DNA from: Rhizodiscina lignyota
Taxonomy: Eukaryota; Ascomycota; Dothideomycetes; Aulographales; Rhizodiscinaceae
NCBI GenBank assembly: GCA_010015805.1
Contig: ML978122.1
Coordinates: 964,453-1,028,452, forward strand
Direction of reading: 5' to 3'
DNA length: 64,000 nt
Shown piece after piece: positions 52,052 to 61,150 of this stretch (the stretch's first letter is position 1; each line of letters opens with the position of its first letter). The translations under genes and the position numbers were made by a program. Below the pieces are notes generated by a model. The model ran no database searches. It was given only the letters and a program-made list of their open reading frames with translations, and was not told the origin of the DNA.

Positions 52052-52505
52052 TCAAGTATTTGGCTGTGGGGAGATGAGGACAACTGAGTCGCCTGGTAAC
52101 ATTTAGCATGCAAAGCAATGACAGAGGCATAAAAACTCACCTCGAACGAAGAGCATCTCTGACTGCTTCTTCAACGTCTAGAACTGGCAGTTAGTAAAAC
52201 CTTCATTCTCCATACACACACGCTCCGGCGCATACCTTAACGCTCTCCTCGCCGTCCTCGTCTTCTTCTACCGTGTACACCGTCTCCTCCACATCTCCGA
52301 GGACGAGATTGCAATGGCTGTCGTATGCCTGGACAACAGTAAGCCGTGATTCGCGCGCAATAGCATTATGGAGCTTCCGTACGTGGAGTCTGCCCTTGAG
52401 CTCGCGGTCTCCACGCAGTTTCACGAAGACCATTTCGTCGAGAGATAGGCGCACAAGGTCCAGAGGCTCGGATGGGGCGCTCTCGGTTTGCTCTGCGTCA
52501 GCCAT
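52052..52505 (-). CDS. lsm3: U6 snRNA-associated Sm-like protein LSm3
   Basis: Four exons: 52505..52383, 52328..52236, 52177..52141 and 52092..52052; 97 residues, the normal size. LSm3 is part of both LSm2-8 (U6 snRNA, nucleus) and LSm1-7 (mRNA decapping, cytoplasm). The Sm fold is complete: [20 protein letters not shown], then DRELKGRLH joined to [15 protein letters not shown], and [20 protein letters not shown] at the end. Introns are 54, 58 and 48 bases with clear branch sites (for example TTACTAACTG). Intron 1 is a multiple of three and has no stop, so unspliced RNA would insert 18 residues into the Sm1 loop. A continuous reading through introns 1 and 2 exists but breaks the Sm fold and is rejected. 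Confidence 0.95.
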
Positions 52506-52960
52506 GGTGAATTGAGGCGGAGAGTTGAGTATCGCAATAGGTGTGTGGGGAAGCGTAGTCGTTCAAATGTGAAGTACAAAACTTGGGCTGTCGCTGACCC
52601 TGGCTGCCTTGGTGGGGCACAAAATAGCTGGCCGAATGGGCATTGAAACGCTGCAAAACAATCCGATTATGCTCTTCAGCTTAGATGAAAGTATCACCGA
52701 AAGCGCAGTGTAATATACTATAGCTAGTATTTATTGATTTTGTGTAATTTTACCTGCTATAGTCTATCTTTACTCTAGTGATTGTGCACTGATCAGCGCC
52801 ATGAAATGCAGCTTGGGGTCGGCTTTTCTGCCATCCTCAACGCTTCTTCCCTCTTTTGGTAACTGAGCAGCCCAGCTCACAACCACAATCAGCTCGAGTT
52901 ACACCAATGCCCACTTAAATTCACTGCCTCTCACACTTCTCTTTCTTCACATCAAACACG
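52506..52960. promoter_or_regulatory. Divergent promoter, LSm3 and Yap1-binding-type gene
   Basis: 455 bases between head-to-head genes. An AT-rich core (TATACTATAGCTAGTATTTA, 52712-52731) lies near the middle, and CTCTCACACTTCTCTTTCTTC precedes the plus-strand ATG. Confidence 0.45.
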
Positions 52961-54979
52961 ATGAGCAGCGAATCTGAGAACCCTCTTCGGGCGGCGAGAC
53001 CACCGGTCACGGATTATATGACCTATTTGACGATTGTGGAATACAATCTAACCGAAGACAATCTGCCCGTCCTTCATGAGGTCCTGCAAGATACAGAACT
53101 GACCGCAAACATCGGTTGGGATCTCGTGCTTCTTCTCGTCCCTCTGTTACCGGCTTCTCAAGAGTGTCTGCAAGATGTAGCGCGCCTTGGCAATCCACGG
53201 GAAGTGGTTCTGAAGGTCACTGAAGCGCTTCGACTGCTCGATTTCGATGTAGAGGTGCCAGAGCCTGAAGATGAAGACGATTACGCCGTCCTGGCCGATG
53301 CTGAGAGGGGAAACGTACAAACTGATAACGTCTCCAACAAGGACAAACAAGCTGCATTGTCGTTGCAGTTCCAGGCCTTGCTGTCAATGCTAGCGGTTCT
53401 TCATCCTCGCATCAAGACCAAATATCCCAGCAGATTCCTTTCGACGTCGCTGCAGGCTGTACTGGCTGCCTACAACCAATCGGGACCGGTCGCGGAGCTT
53501 TGCACAGAGAGTGTAATCCAGTTTCTCCAGCCACTCACCGGAAAGCAAAGGCCACACATACCCGCGCGGACAAGCAGTAGTACGTTGCTAAGTGCCTCGA
53601 CCCTGGAGAGCGCGCCGGACCCAGAAGCGAGCACTGAGTCAGTGCCACCAGAGGAAGAAGTGCTGCAACAACGACTGCTGCAGTCTTTCCTCACTCACAT
53701 TCTAGAGGACTATCTCCTTTACTTGAACTCAAACGAAGATGTTCCTGGCATGGCTTGGAGCAGTAGGTTGCAAGAGAAGCTGCATCCCGAGCGTATCCCA
53801 GATGTGCCAAACAAAACGACATTCCTGGATAGGTTTACGCTGGAGGAGCAATATCTCAGACGTGTGTCGACCATGGGGCAAATCGGAAGCATTGCTCTCG
53901 ATCTGAAGTTCAGCGCCGCGCAGTTACTTGAGACGGCAATGGATAAGACAGTAGAACCCACCGGCGAACCGGGCCGTGAAGACGATCCGCCGTCGACAGC
54001 TGAGGAAGTCCCACTATCAAAGACGGGTTCTTTGTTCCTCTTTGTAGCATACATTGCAAAAAGCGCTCTCTACGAGACGAAGGGCGCTTCATATCCATTT
54101 TCCATTTTCCCAGAGCATGCAACGCTCTTGGAGAACTTCATCGGCAACACCTCACCCCAAAGCATTGGTCTGGAGCCGGAAGCATTGATTGACGCCCTGA
54201 TCTTCTTGGGGCTCGTAGCTCTGGAGAACAATTCGATTGGGGAGCCAGCAGATGACGAGCATTTCAACCAGTATCTGCAAACAATGTCCTTGATCTCCGC
54301 CAATTGCTTATCCCCAAGTCTACGATATCAAGCACACTACCTCACTACAACCATCCTTCGCTCTCATCCAGACGACATGGTACGGCTTTCCTTCATCCGC
54401 GACACTCTCGAGCATTGTCCGTACGAGAACCTCAAGGCTAGCGCGGTGAGCTGGCTGAAGGGCGAGACAATCGAAGCGAATCTTATCCGTCCACACAGTC
54501 ATCCTCATGCGTCCACACAGGGTGGAAAAGAACCAGAAGAATCGAAAATCGATACTCATGAGCCAGAGACTATCTTTGCTACTCCTGTGGCCATCTCTAC
54601 AGTCGCTCCATACCTCTTCCCGGATCTCTCGGTAGACTTGGCACCAACCTCTCCCATTTCCGACGCCTGGGCGCTCTTCAGGCAGAACATGACCCTCTAC
54701 ATCACTACCCTCAACTTCTACTACTTCCTTCTTCGAGCGACTCCGCTGCATGCTCCGCTAGCGATTGCTTCGTTGCATAGCGAGAGTGACCTCGGCGGTA
54801 GTTACTTGGGCCCGCTGCGCAGTGCCCTTGAGCGGTTCTCAAAGTCTTTGACGGATGGCGAATTGAAAGACGTGGAAGGAGACGACGATGAAGTGAGGGG
54901 CGAGTTGGGCATTTTCAAGGAAGTCCTGGAGCGCATTGAGGAGGAGGTGAAGAAGCTCAACGAGGAGGGACCAGCATAG
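52961..54979 (+). CDS. Yap1-binding protein / glomulin-like (Ybp1/2, DUF1760)
   Basis: Single exon, 672 residues, mostly alpha-helical with repeated leucine-rich helices. NIGWDLVLLLVPLLP and CLQDVARLGNPREVVLKVTE match the fungal Ybp1/Ybp2 family related to glomulin and plant ALF4. In yeast, Ybp1 binds transcription factor Yap1 and is needed for its oxidation by Hyr1/Gpx3 during peroxide stress; Ybp2 has kinetochore links. In filamentous fungi the role is less clear. Later blocks (SLFLFVAYIAKSALYETKGA, SLRYQAHYLTTTILRSHPDD, LTTDGEL-type end with an acidic helix RIEEEVKKLNEEGPA) are consistent with an alpha-solenoid. No nuclear signal or membrane segment is evident. Family assignment is fairly secure; the pathway is inferred. 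Confidence 0.82.
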   Translation: MSSESENPLRAARPPVTDYMTYLTIVEYNLTEDNLPVLHEVLQDTELTANIGWDLVLLLVPLLPASQECLQDVARLGNPREVVLKVTEALRLLDFDVEVPEPEDEDDYAVLADAERGNVQTDNVSNKDKQAALSLQFQALLSMLAVLHPRIKTKYPSRFLSTSLQAVLAAYNQSGPVAELCTESVIQFLQPLTGKQRPHIPARTSSSTLLSASTLESAPDPEASTESVPPEEEVLQQRLLQSFLTHILEDYLLYLNSNEDVPGMAWSSRLQEKLHPERIPDVPNKTTFLDRFTLEEQYLRRVSTMGQIGSIALDLKFSAAQLLETAMDKTVEPTGEPGREDDPPSTAEEVPLSKTGSLFLFVAYIAKSALYETKGASYPFSIFPEHATLLENFIGNTSPQSIGLEPEALIDALIFLGLVALENNSIGEPADDEHFNQYLQTMSLISANCLSPSLRYQAHYLTTTILRSHPDDMVRLSFIRDTLEHCPYENLKASAVSWLKGETIEANLIRPHSHPHASTQGGKEPEESKIDTHEPETIFATPVAISTVAPYLFPDLSVDLAPTSPISDAWALFRQNMTLYITTLNFYYFLLRATPLHAPLAIASLHSESDLGGSYLGPLRSALERFSKSLTDGELKDVEGDDDEVRGELGIFKEVLERIEEEVKKLNEEGPA

Positions 54980-55429
54980 CGAATGGGTCATTTGGTGCTT
55001 TACGATGTTATGACGTTAACGACCAAAAGGAGTCCATGGCATGTTCGATTATGGACAATTGGACTGTATGTTAGGGGTTGAACATTCTGGACTAGGTGGT
55101 TATCTGCATGTGCCTTGAGTCGGGCTTCTTCGAAGCGCAACCCCTGCAATCAGCTTAACTCTCAACACGCGCAAACGTGGCAAATAAGAGCAAGGATCCA
55201 TTTATTTTGTGTCATACGTGCTATGAGCACCTAAGATGCGGCGAAACCAATACGTTTGCGCGGTTAAGTATTACTGACGTCACCGAGACGGCAGAGCTAC
55301 GAGCTTAAAACAAAATCTCAGAACCCTTTTAAAGCTTCTTTCTTTCAGTCAATTACCTCTCTTGAACAATTCTCAAGCTCCAGAAACTTTCATACGATTC
55401 AAGTTCACAGTCTTTGCAAGATATCCAAC
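54980..55429. promoter_or_regulatory. Promoter of the hydrophilin-like gene
   Basis: 450 bases between two plus-strand genes. A pyrimidine-rich leader (CTTCTTTCTTTCAGTCAATT, then TACCTCTCTTG) lies 60-100 bases before the ATG. A CCCCT stress-type pentamer occurs near 55140; one copy is weak evidence. Confidence 0.4.
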
Positions 55430-56402
55430 ATGTCTTCAGACGGTACTAAGGTATGTATCTCATCAATGCGTCACAGAGCTCCACACTCAGGTCACACTTT
55501 TCATTTCAATTGCTCGCGTGACATAGCATCAGCTCTCTGGCACCTCTCTAGCATCTCGAAGGATCGAGCTTCTTGAATTGTCCTAGAAGTGATGCCATTG
55601 TCGCCAAAGCAGGAACACAACCCCAATCATCACCATCGCCACGCCCGTCCTCTACCCATCATCACAAGCTAAGTTGCTAACCCCTCTTAAGTTCACCTCC
55701 TCCTCCGAGCGCTACGACAACCCCACCCAAGAGGGCACCGGCTTCGTCGCCTCCGACTCCCTCGCCGCCGAATCGATGCGCGACTCCTCCAGCGGCTTCG
55801 CCTCCAACGACCCCAACGCCGGCGCCTCCGGCCAAGCCGCCTACGGCGCGACCGCCTCCAACACCGACACGTCCGGCGCGACGCGGCTCGACCCCGCCTC
55901 TGACGCTCAGGACCGCTTCGACAGGCAGGGCGGCTACGACGAGCGCAGCGAGCTGAATTCTGCACGCGGCACGGGCAAGGAGGGCGGCGTGGGCCCGACG
56001 TACAACGTCGGTGGCGGAGACTCGTACGGCTCTGGCGGAGGACAGCGCGACGACACGTACAGCACCTCGCGCTCCGGCGCCGACAGCTACGGCGCCGACG
56101 GCTCTGGCAACGCGGGCGCGGCGCCGAGCTACGTGGGCGCGAACGAGCGCGCGCAGGACTCCGAGGCGAGGGGTGGGCCGCACGGCAGGAACATCCAGGA
56201 GGGCGGGTTCGACGACAGCGCGCCGAATGCGAGCTTCAACCAGGACATTGGCGGGGAGAATGACCCTGGACGGTATAGCGAGAGGCAGTTCCAGAAGACG
56301 GATGCGCAGAGCGGGTATGATGCTGGTGGGTCGGGACCGAGACAGGATCAGATCAGTGGAGGGAACACGTATGGGGAGCTGAGGAATGATCAGGATGCGT
56401 GA
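55430..56402 (+). CDS. Glycine/serine-rich disordered protein, hydrophilin-like
   Basis: Two exons: 55430..55450 and 55692..56402, with a 241-base intron (GTATGT donor, TTGCTAACCCC branch, AAG acceptor); 243 residues. The first exon encodes only MSSDGTK. The product has no cysteine or tryptophan, very few leucines, and is built from Gly, Ser, Ala, Asp, Asn and Tyr (for example GGGDSYGSGGGQRDD and GADSYGADGSGNAG). It has no signal peptide or transmembrane segment. Composition fits hydrophilins and stress-protective disordered proteins of fungi; the exact family is unknown to me. Codons are strongly C/G-ending, suggesting high expression. An ATG at 55674 lies inside the intron and is rejected. 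The opposite strand is open over 168 codons only because of the codon bias. Confidence 0.8.
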
Positions 56403-56520
56403 GAGATCGATTGCGAGCTCAATTGGCGAGAGAGAGGAGGAAGCCCTACTGGCATGATCAGGCCTGAGGCTTTTCTATGATACAGTGCGCCTGAGGGGGA
56501 CTACCTTCAGATGAATCAAA

Positions 56521-57807
56521 TCAGTCAAATGGCACCCGTCTCAATTGATCCCCACTACCCATCCTCTTCCTCATCTCCCCAATTGCACCCGCACTGCTCG
56601 GCACCTTAATCCCACAGCAGTCGCCCCACTGATTCGGCTTATGCACATGCCTCATCCCATTCTCATCCACCACCACCTCGCCCTCCTCATCATCCACATT
56701 CTCACCCCCGGCAGCGCCCGTATCCCCCTCGTTGCCCATCCCCTCCGCCGCAGGCACCAGCCCGCCGAACAAGAAATGCTGCATGACGGGCAGCTTGCCC
56801 AGCACCTCCTTGACGAACATCTTCTTCATGCCCGCCTCGACCTTCTCCCAGCTGCGCGCGGCCGAGATGTCGTCGAGCATGGGCGAGTGCCAGCGCAGGC
56901 CCTCGATGTTCTTCACGCTGTTCACAAACGCCACCTGGTCGAGGTACAGGTACTCGCGTGCGTACTCCTCCACCACGAACGGCTGGTGGATGCTCTTCGG
57001 CGTGATGAAGCGGTGGCGCGCCAGCTGCGCCGCGCCCAGCAGGAACGGCAGGAACTGGTAGTCGTCCAGGCCCCACACGCCGTGCGAGCCCGCCGGCTCG
57101 AGGTAGTAGCTCGTCTGCACCTGGCGCATGAGGCGCAGGTAGCGCGGGAACACGAGCAGCGCGAGCGACGGGAACGTCGATGCAGGCAGCAGCGACAGGC
57201 GCTCCAGGCACAGCAGGTAGATCAGGAAGTTGAGCTCGTGCCCCGAGCCGTAGTCGATGCGCTGCCAGTTGCCGAAGGCGTGCGTGAGGTACGTTGTTGC
57301 TTCATCGACGGCGCCGGCGGAGGGGAGGGGGATGGGACCGGTGGTGGAGTGCCATTGCGGCGCGCGGGCGGTGAGGGCGTCGAGGAAGGAGCGGAACGCG
57401 GGGTTGCCGAAGCGCGAGCCTGTGTCTTCCGGTGGACACTCCTTGAGTATGGCCTCCGCATCGTCGAGGATGGAGAGGAGTGACGAGACGGTGGGGTGCA
57501 GGTCGTCCTTCGAGACGGCGGAGATGGGGGTGTCGCGGACGGAGTCGGAGACGCCGAATATGAAGGCTAGGATGAGGGTGTATGTTGGCGAGGAGAGGAA
57601 CCGCTCGTGGTCCTTCGGCGAGAGGATTCGGCGCGTTGGGTGCGTGAAGGCTATGCTGTCGAGGGATGGTGGCGGAGGTAATGGAGGGGTCTCTGGCGGT
57701 GGTTCGGAGGGCGGGGCTGCTGCTTTTTGTCTCCCTCGAGGAACCAGGCGGGGGAGCTTCTGAGAGAGATCTGGGGCGAGCGGAGAGGTCGAAGATACTT
57801 GTGCCAT
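56521..57807 (-). CDS. PP2A phosphatase activator (PTPA, Rrd-type prolyl isomerase)
   Basis: Single exon; I chose Met at 57807 (MAQVSSTSPLAPD), giving 428 residues; an in-frame ATG 60 bases upstream is possible. PTPA activates protein phosphatase 2A by helping load catalytic metal ions, and has peptidyl-prolyl isomerase activity. Signatures are RRILSPKDHERFLSSPTY at the domain start, ATTYLTHAFGNWQRIDYGSG, GHELNFLIYLLCLERL, HGVWGLDDYQFLPFLLGAAQ, LRWHSPMLDDISAARSWEKV and LPVMQHFLFGGLV. The Pro-rich N-terminus (about 60 residues) and the acidic insert after the PTPA core (DDEEGEVVVDENG) are extra. The C-terminus WGDCCGIKVPSSAGAI is shared with Rrd2-type members, though I do not assign it to Rrd1 or Rrd2 firmly. 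Confidence 0.93.
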   Translation of the reverse strand: MAQVSSTSPLAPDLSQKLPRLVPRGRQKAAAPPSEPPPETPPLPPPPSLDSIAFTHPTRRILSPKDHERFLSSPTYTLILAFIFGVSDSVRDTPISAVSKDDLHPTVSSLLSILDDAEAILKECPPEDTGSRFGNPAFRSFLDALTARAPQWHSTTGPIPLPSAGAVDEATTYLTHAFGNWQRIDYGSGHELNFLIYLLCLERLSLLPASTFPSLALLVFPRYLRLMRQVQTSYYLEPAGSHGVWGLDDYQFLPFLLGAAQLARHRFITPKSIHQPFVVEEYAREYLYLDQVAFVNSVKNIEGLRWHSPMLDDISAARSWEKVEAGMKKMFVKEVLGKLPVMQHFLFGGLVPAAEGMGNEGDTGAAGGENVDDEEGEVVVDENGMRHVHKPNQWGDCCGIKVPSSAGAIGEMRKRMGSGDQLRRVPFD

Positions 57808-58270
57808 TTGGATTGGTTCGTTGTTGGAATGGAGTTGAAAGTGTGAAGGAGTACAAAGCTTATGCAAGAGCTTTCAGTGAAGGTGCGGCTCGGCCCGCGT
57901 CACCTCACTCACGCCTTTAAATTCACCTGAACAGACAGCGATTCAGAAAGGAATATTTGGATTACTTTTATTCAGACTATCTCTGTGCTTCACTATGCAC
58001 CTAGCGAGATACTCAACAGTCCAACACGCTCAGACCAAAAAAAAAAAAAGACAAAATCTATGCGCTTTCCGTTTTCCAACAGACATGGCAGTAGGCTCAG
58101 CACCGGCGCTGATATTAACCTCCGCTCTCGAACCAATTCGACAACTGTTACCTTCGCATCATACAGAAAAAGGAAACTAAGTATGTACTCGAACCGCCTC
58201 CACCGATGCGAGACCTAACGGCCGTCGCTGCATTTCACACCAATACGGACATGTACCACTCCATGCTGAT
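57808..58270. promoter_or_regulatory. Promoter of the PTPA gene and 3' flank of GH72
   Basis: 463 bases between two minus-strand genes, including a run of 13 A (58039-58051). Nothing else recognised. Confidence 0.45.
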
Positions 58271-59737
58271 TTAGAGCATCGTAGCAGCGCCCAAGAAGGT
58301 GGACGCCAAGAGCACAAGAGCGCAGGCGAATGGAGCCATGCTGAAGTCCGGTGCCAAGATGCCAGCAGCTCCAGAATGAGACGACGTGGCAGTAACAGCG
58401 CCAGATCCAGCCGTTGCAGTGCCAGAGCTCTCAACACCAGCATCCTGGGATCCTGGGCCGGTCAAGCCGGGGCCCTTGCCAGCACCATCCTGCATGTACT
58501 TCAGAGCAGGCGACGGGATGGCTGGAAGATCGTCGTTGGAAACGTCCCAGGTGTCGCTCTGGGGAGGGCAGGTCGAGGGCTCACCGCTCGACTTGTAGCC
58601 ACCGTCACCGGATGGGGCAGGAGTCTTCTCCAGCGCAGACTGGAGGGCGTCAAAGTCAGGCCGCTCCTTAACCGACGACGAGTCGCCTGAGACTTCGACG
58701 AGGCCGTAGTTGGACGCTTCCTGGGAGTATTCGTAGACGAGACCGCCGGAATAGACGGGGGTCATCTGGGGGCCGTAGAGGGCTGCGACTTCCTCGAACT
58801 TACGAACGCCCTTGATGCAGCCGTATTCAGAGAGGCTATATCACTGATTAGCAAGTCGTATCAGATGATGGAGAGACGGGAAAGCTTACAAAAGAGGAAT
58901 GCTGTAGTTGCCGTACTGCGCGACCTTGGCGTTCCAGCCAGACTGTGTGTACGAGGAAGGATCGCACCACGAGTAGTCGTTGAAGGCGAAGAAATCGCTC
59001 CTCTCGTCAGCAGTACCGCAGTTCATGTATGTGGCCATCTCATATCGGTTCTCCTCGACATCCGCCGCAGAGTATCCAACGGGGATCTTGCGGTAGTTTC
59101 TGCTACCGATATACTGCCTCATATCTCTGGTGGTAGCCTTCACGTACGGCGCCGCACCAGTAGTGGTGTTGTCGTTGATGACCTCGTTGCCGGAGAAGAA
59201 GAGCAGCGTGTTGTCATACTTCTGGAAGGCGTCGATCGTGGCGAAGACGCTCTGGAGGTAGACGTCATTGTACGACTGCTTCGGTTCCGCGCGATTGATC
59301 GAGTAGGCCTTGTTGTTGACGTCGAGCGCGAGGTAGATGCCGGCGTCCGCCAGCATGCTCATGCACTCGTCGTGGTTCGCCGTGTTGTCGACGGTGTAGA
59401 CGCGCACGGTGTTGATGCCCAGCTTCTTGAACTCGGCGACATCACGCTTGCAGCCTGTGACGTCGGCGATGGGGTCTTTGCCAGCCGCGTCTCCGCCTGC
59501 ATCACGAAGTTAGCAGCGATACAGCAGAGTGCAGAGGTAGGTGACACGTACCAGGCTGATAGTCCACACCGCGCACGTAGAACCTCTTGCTCCCAGCAAA
59601 GAAAGCTACACAGAGTCAGATTGCACGCGTCAAGTTGTTCAATCGCTGAACGCACCGTTGCCCTTTACAGTTACAGGGCTGAGGGCGCTGGCTGCAGCAG
59701 CCAGGGAGCCAACGACGATAGCAGCGGCCGTCTTCAT
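58271..59737 (-). CDS. GPI-anchored beta-1,3-glucanosyltransferase (GH72, Gas/Gel type)
   Basis: Four exons: 59737..59656, 59605..59552, 59496..58890 and 58835..58271 (introns 50, 55 and 54 bases); 435 residues. A signal peptide (MKTAAAIVVGSLAAAASA) is followed by SPVTVKGNAFFAGSKRFYVR and GVDYQPGGDA. GH72 signatures: GINTVRVYTVDNTANHDECM, the acid/base Glu150 in FFSGNEVIND and nucleophile Glu251 in LSEYGC, reconstructed across intron 3. The enzyme cuts and re-joins beta-1,3-glucan at the outer plasma membrane to lengthen cell-wall glucan. There is no cysteine-rich CBM43 domain, so it belongs to the shorter GH72 subfamily. The C-terminus is Ser/Thr/Gly-rich, then hydrophobic (APFACALVLLASTFLGAATM), the expected GPI-anchor signal. 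Confidence 0.95.
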
Positions 59738-61150
59738 GGCTGCTTAAATAAATATACGCGTAGCGAACTGTGGTCGAAGTTGAGACACTTGAGAAGCGGT
59801 GTCGCGTGTCGTCGAAGTCAGACAAAAGACCTCAGAATTACAGCGACCGGAATGTTGAGAATGGGGAGCCGAGCTCGTGGGAAGAAAACAAAGAGACAGG
59901 AGCCCTGAACGAACGTGGCGAAGCAAGCGATTGAAGAAAGCGCGAGGGCTGAATTAAAGAGTTGTATAGAGACAAGAAGGCGGGCAGCAAAAGGGCCTCT
60001 TTCGACTTTCAATATGGGAGCTGGGGAAGCAGGAGAAGGAGCGTCCTGCTCATGAGGAAGCCAGTCGGTGGGGCGGGTGCAGTAGCGTGATGCTTGTCTG
60101 GGCGGGCGGCGCCACTCAGGCGCACGCCGCGGCTCGCGCTCTTCGTCAGGAGAAGGCAAAGGGGGTTTCAAGCGGTGCACAGCCTCCACGCGCTTCATCT
60201 CAACGCCTGCCCCTCCCGCCCAATGGCGCGCGCCCGCTGCAGATTGCCATCTCGTCATCCACTGAAACGCCGCCTGATCGACGGCACACTTTAATTCCCA
60301 ATACCCGCACGCCATGGCCCTTGCGACGCGCAGGGCTAGCATGTCGCACAACAGTTGGCAGTTGGCAGTTGGCACTTGTGCAGCTGCGCGGCCGGGGTCC
60401 TATCAAGATTCAAGAACGACGGTTTTATCTTCGCAACTTGTCCAAGTAATCCATTGATACACATTTTGCCTGAAGCACGGTGGCGTGAAACATGCCACTT
60501 CATGCACGAGACAGTTGGACGTCATTCACGTCCAATTGTTTCCTTCACGATGCTACATTGACGTCAATTGAAACACATGACGGCAGTAAACATTTCATGG
60601 CAACGATCAGAGGAGGAGCGAGTCGTGCTGCAAAGAGCTGGATTTTATCTGATGTGGAGTATCTCTCCATCGTACATACAAAGCCCTCATTCCGAGGATC
60701 TCGTGCTGCGCGTGAGAAAAGGTTCCATCAGCGTGTGCCATCAATCCATCCTGCAATCCGTGCAAGATAATGTTCCCGTCGTGTCCTTTTTCCCCTTCAT
60801 GCCCATACTGCACGGTGGCAGCCCAGTCGTTCCAAAGCCGGTGCAGCCAGTGAGTCCAAAGCGGGACTACATGTCCATCATTCGAAGAGTTGTAGATAAA
60901 GTTGTGTCCATCAAAACCATTAAAAAGAAAATAAAGGTCGTATCCCCCAATTGGGATTCACGTCAGAGAAGTGAAGAAAAAAGAGAAGGGAGTCCAAAAC
61001 AGATCTAACGCTCGATGACGGCTCAAAGATAGCCGTTCGCAATTCGCACGCTGTGTTGGCAATTTGTGTGGTATATGCTTTTTGTCGCTCATGGTTTCGG
61101 GCCTCGTTCGTGACGAGGGAAACCGATGCATGTGTGTCGAGTGTGCTTGC
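59738..61150. promoter_or_regulatory. Promoter of the GH72 gene and 3' flank of the proline-rich gene
   Basis: About 1.4 kb. It holds a TTGGACGT...ACGTCCAA inverted repeat (60515-60535) and a CRE-like TGACGTCA palindrome (60559-60566), described separately. A TATTTATTTAAG stretch lies just before the GH72 ATG. No coding region recognised; frames such as 60568..61008 (+) have no known motif. Confidence 0.4.
60515..60566. promoter_or_regulatory. ACGTC-rich palindromic cluster with CRE-type site
   Basis: TTGGACGT and ACGTCCAA form an 8-base inverted repeat with a 5-base spacer (60515-60535). A perfect TGACGTCA, the ATF/CREB bZIP site, follows at 60559-60566. The cluster lies about 0.8 kb upstream of the GH72 start. 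bZIP factors of the Atf1 type regulate stress and cell-wall genes in fungi; the link to this gene is inference. Confidence 0.4.

Noticed and set aside
55677-56183. 168-codon minus-strand frame opposite the disordered protein
   Set aside because: Val/Ala/Arg-rich shadow caused by codon bias in the sense gene.
56545-57483. 312-codon plus-strand frame opposite the PTPA gene
   Set aside because: Antisense shadow with extreme His/Arg content; no known motif.
58865-59908. 347-codon plus-strand frame opposite the GH72 gene
   Set aside because: Crosses three introns of a well-supported glucanosyltransferase and has no family resemblance.
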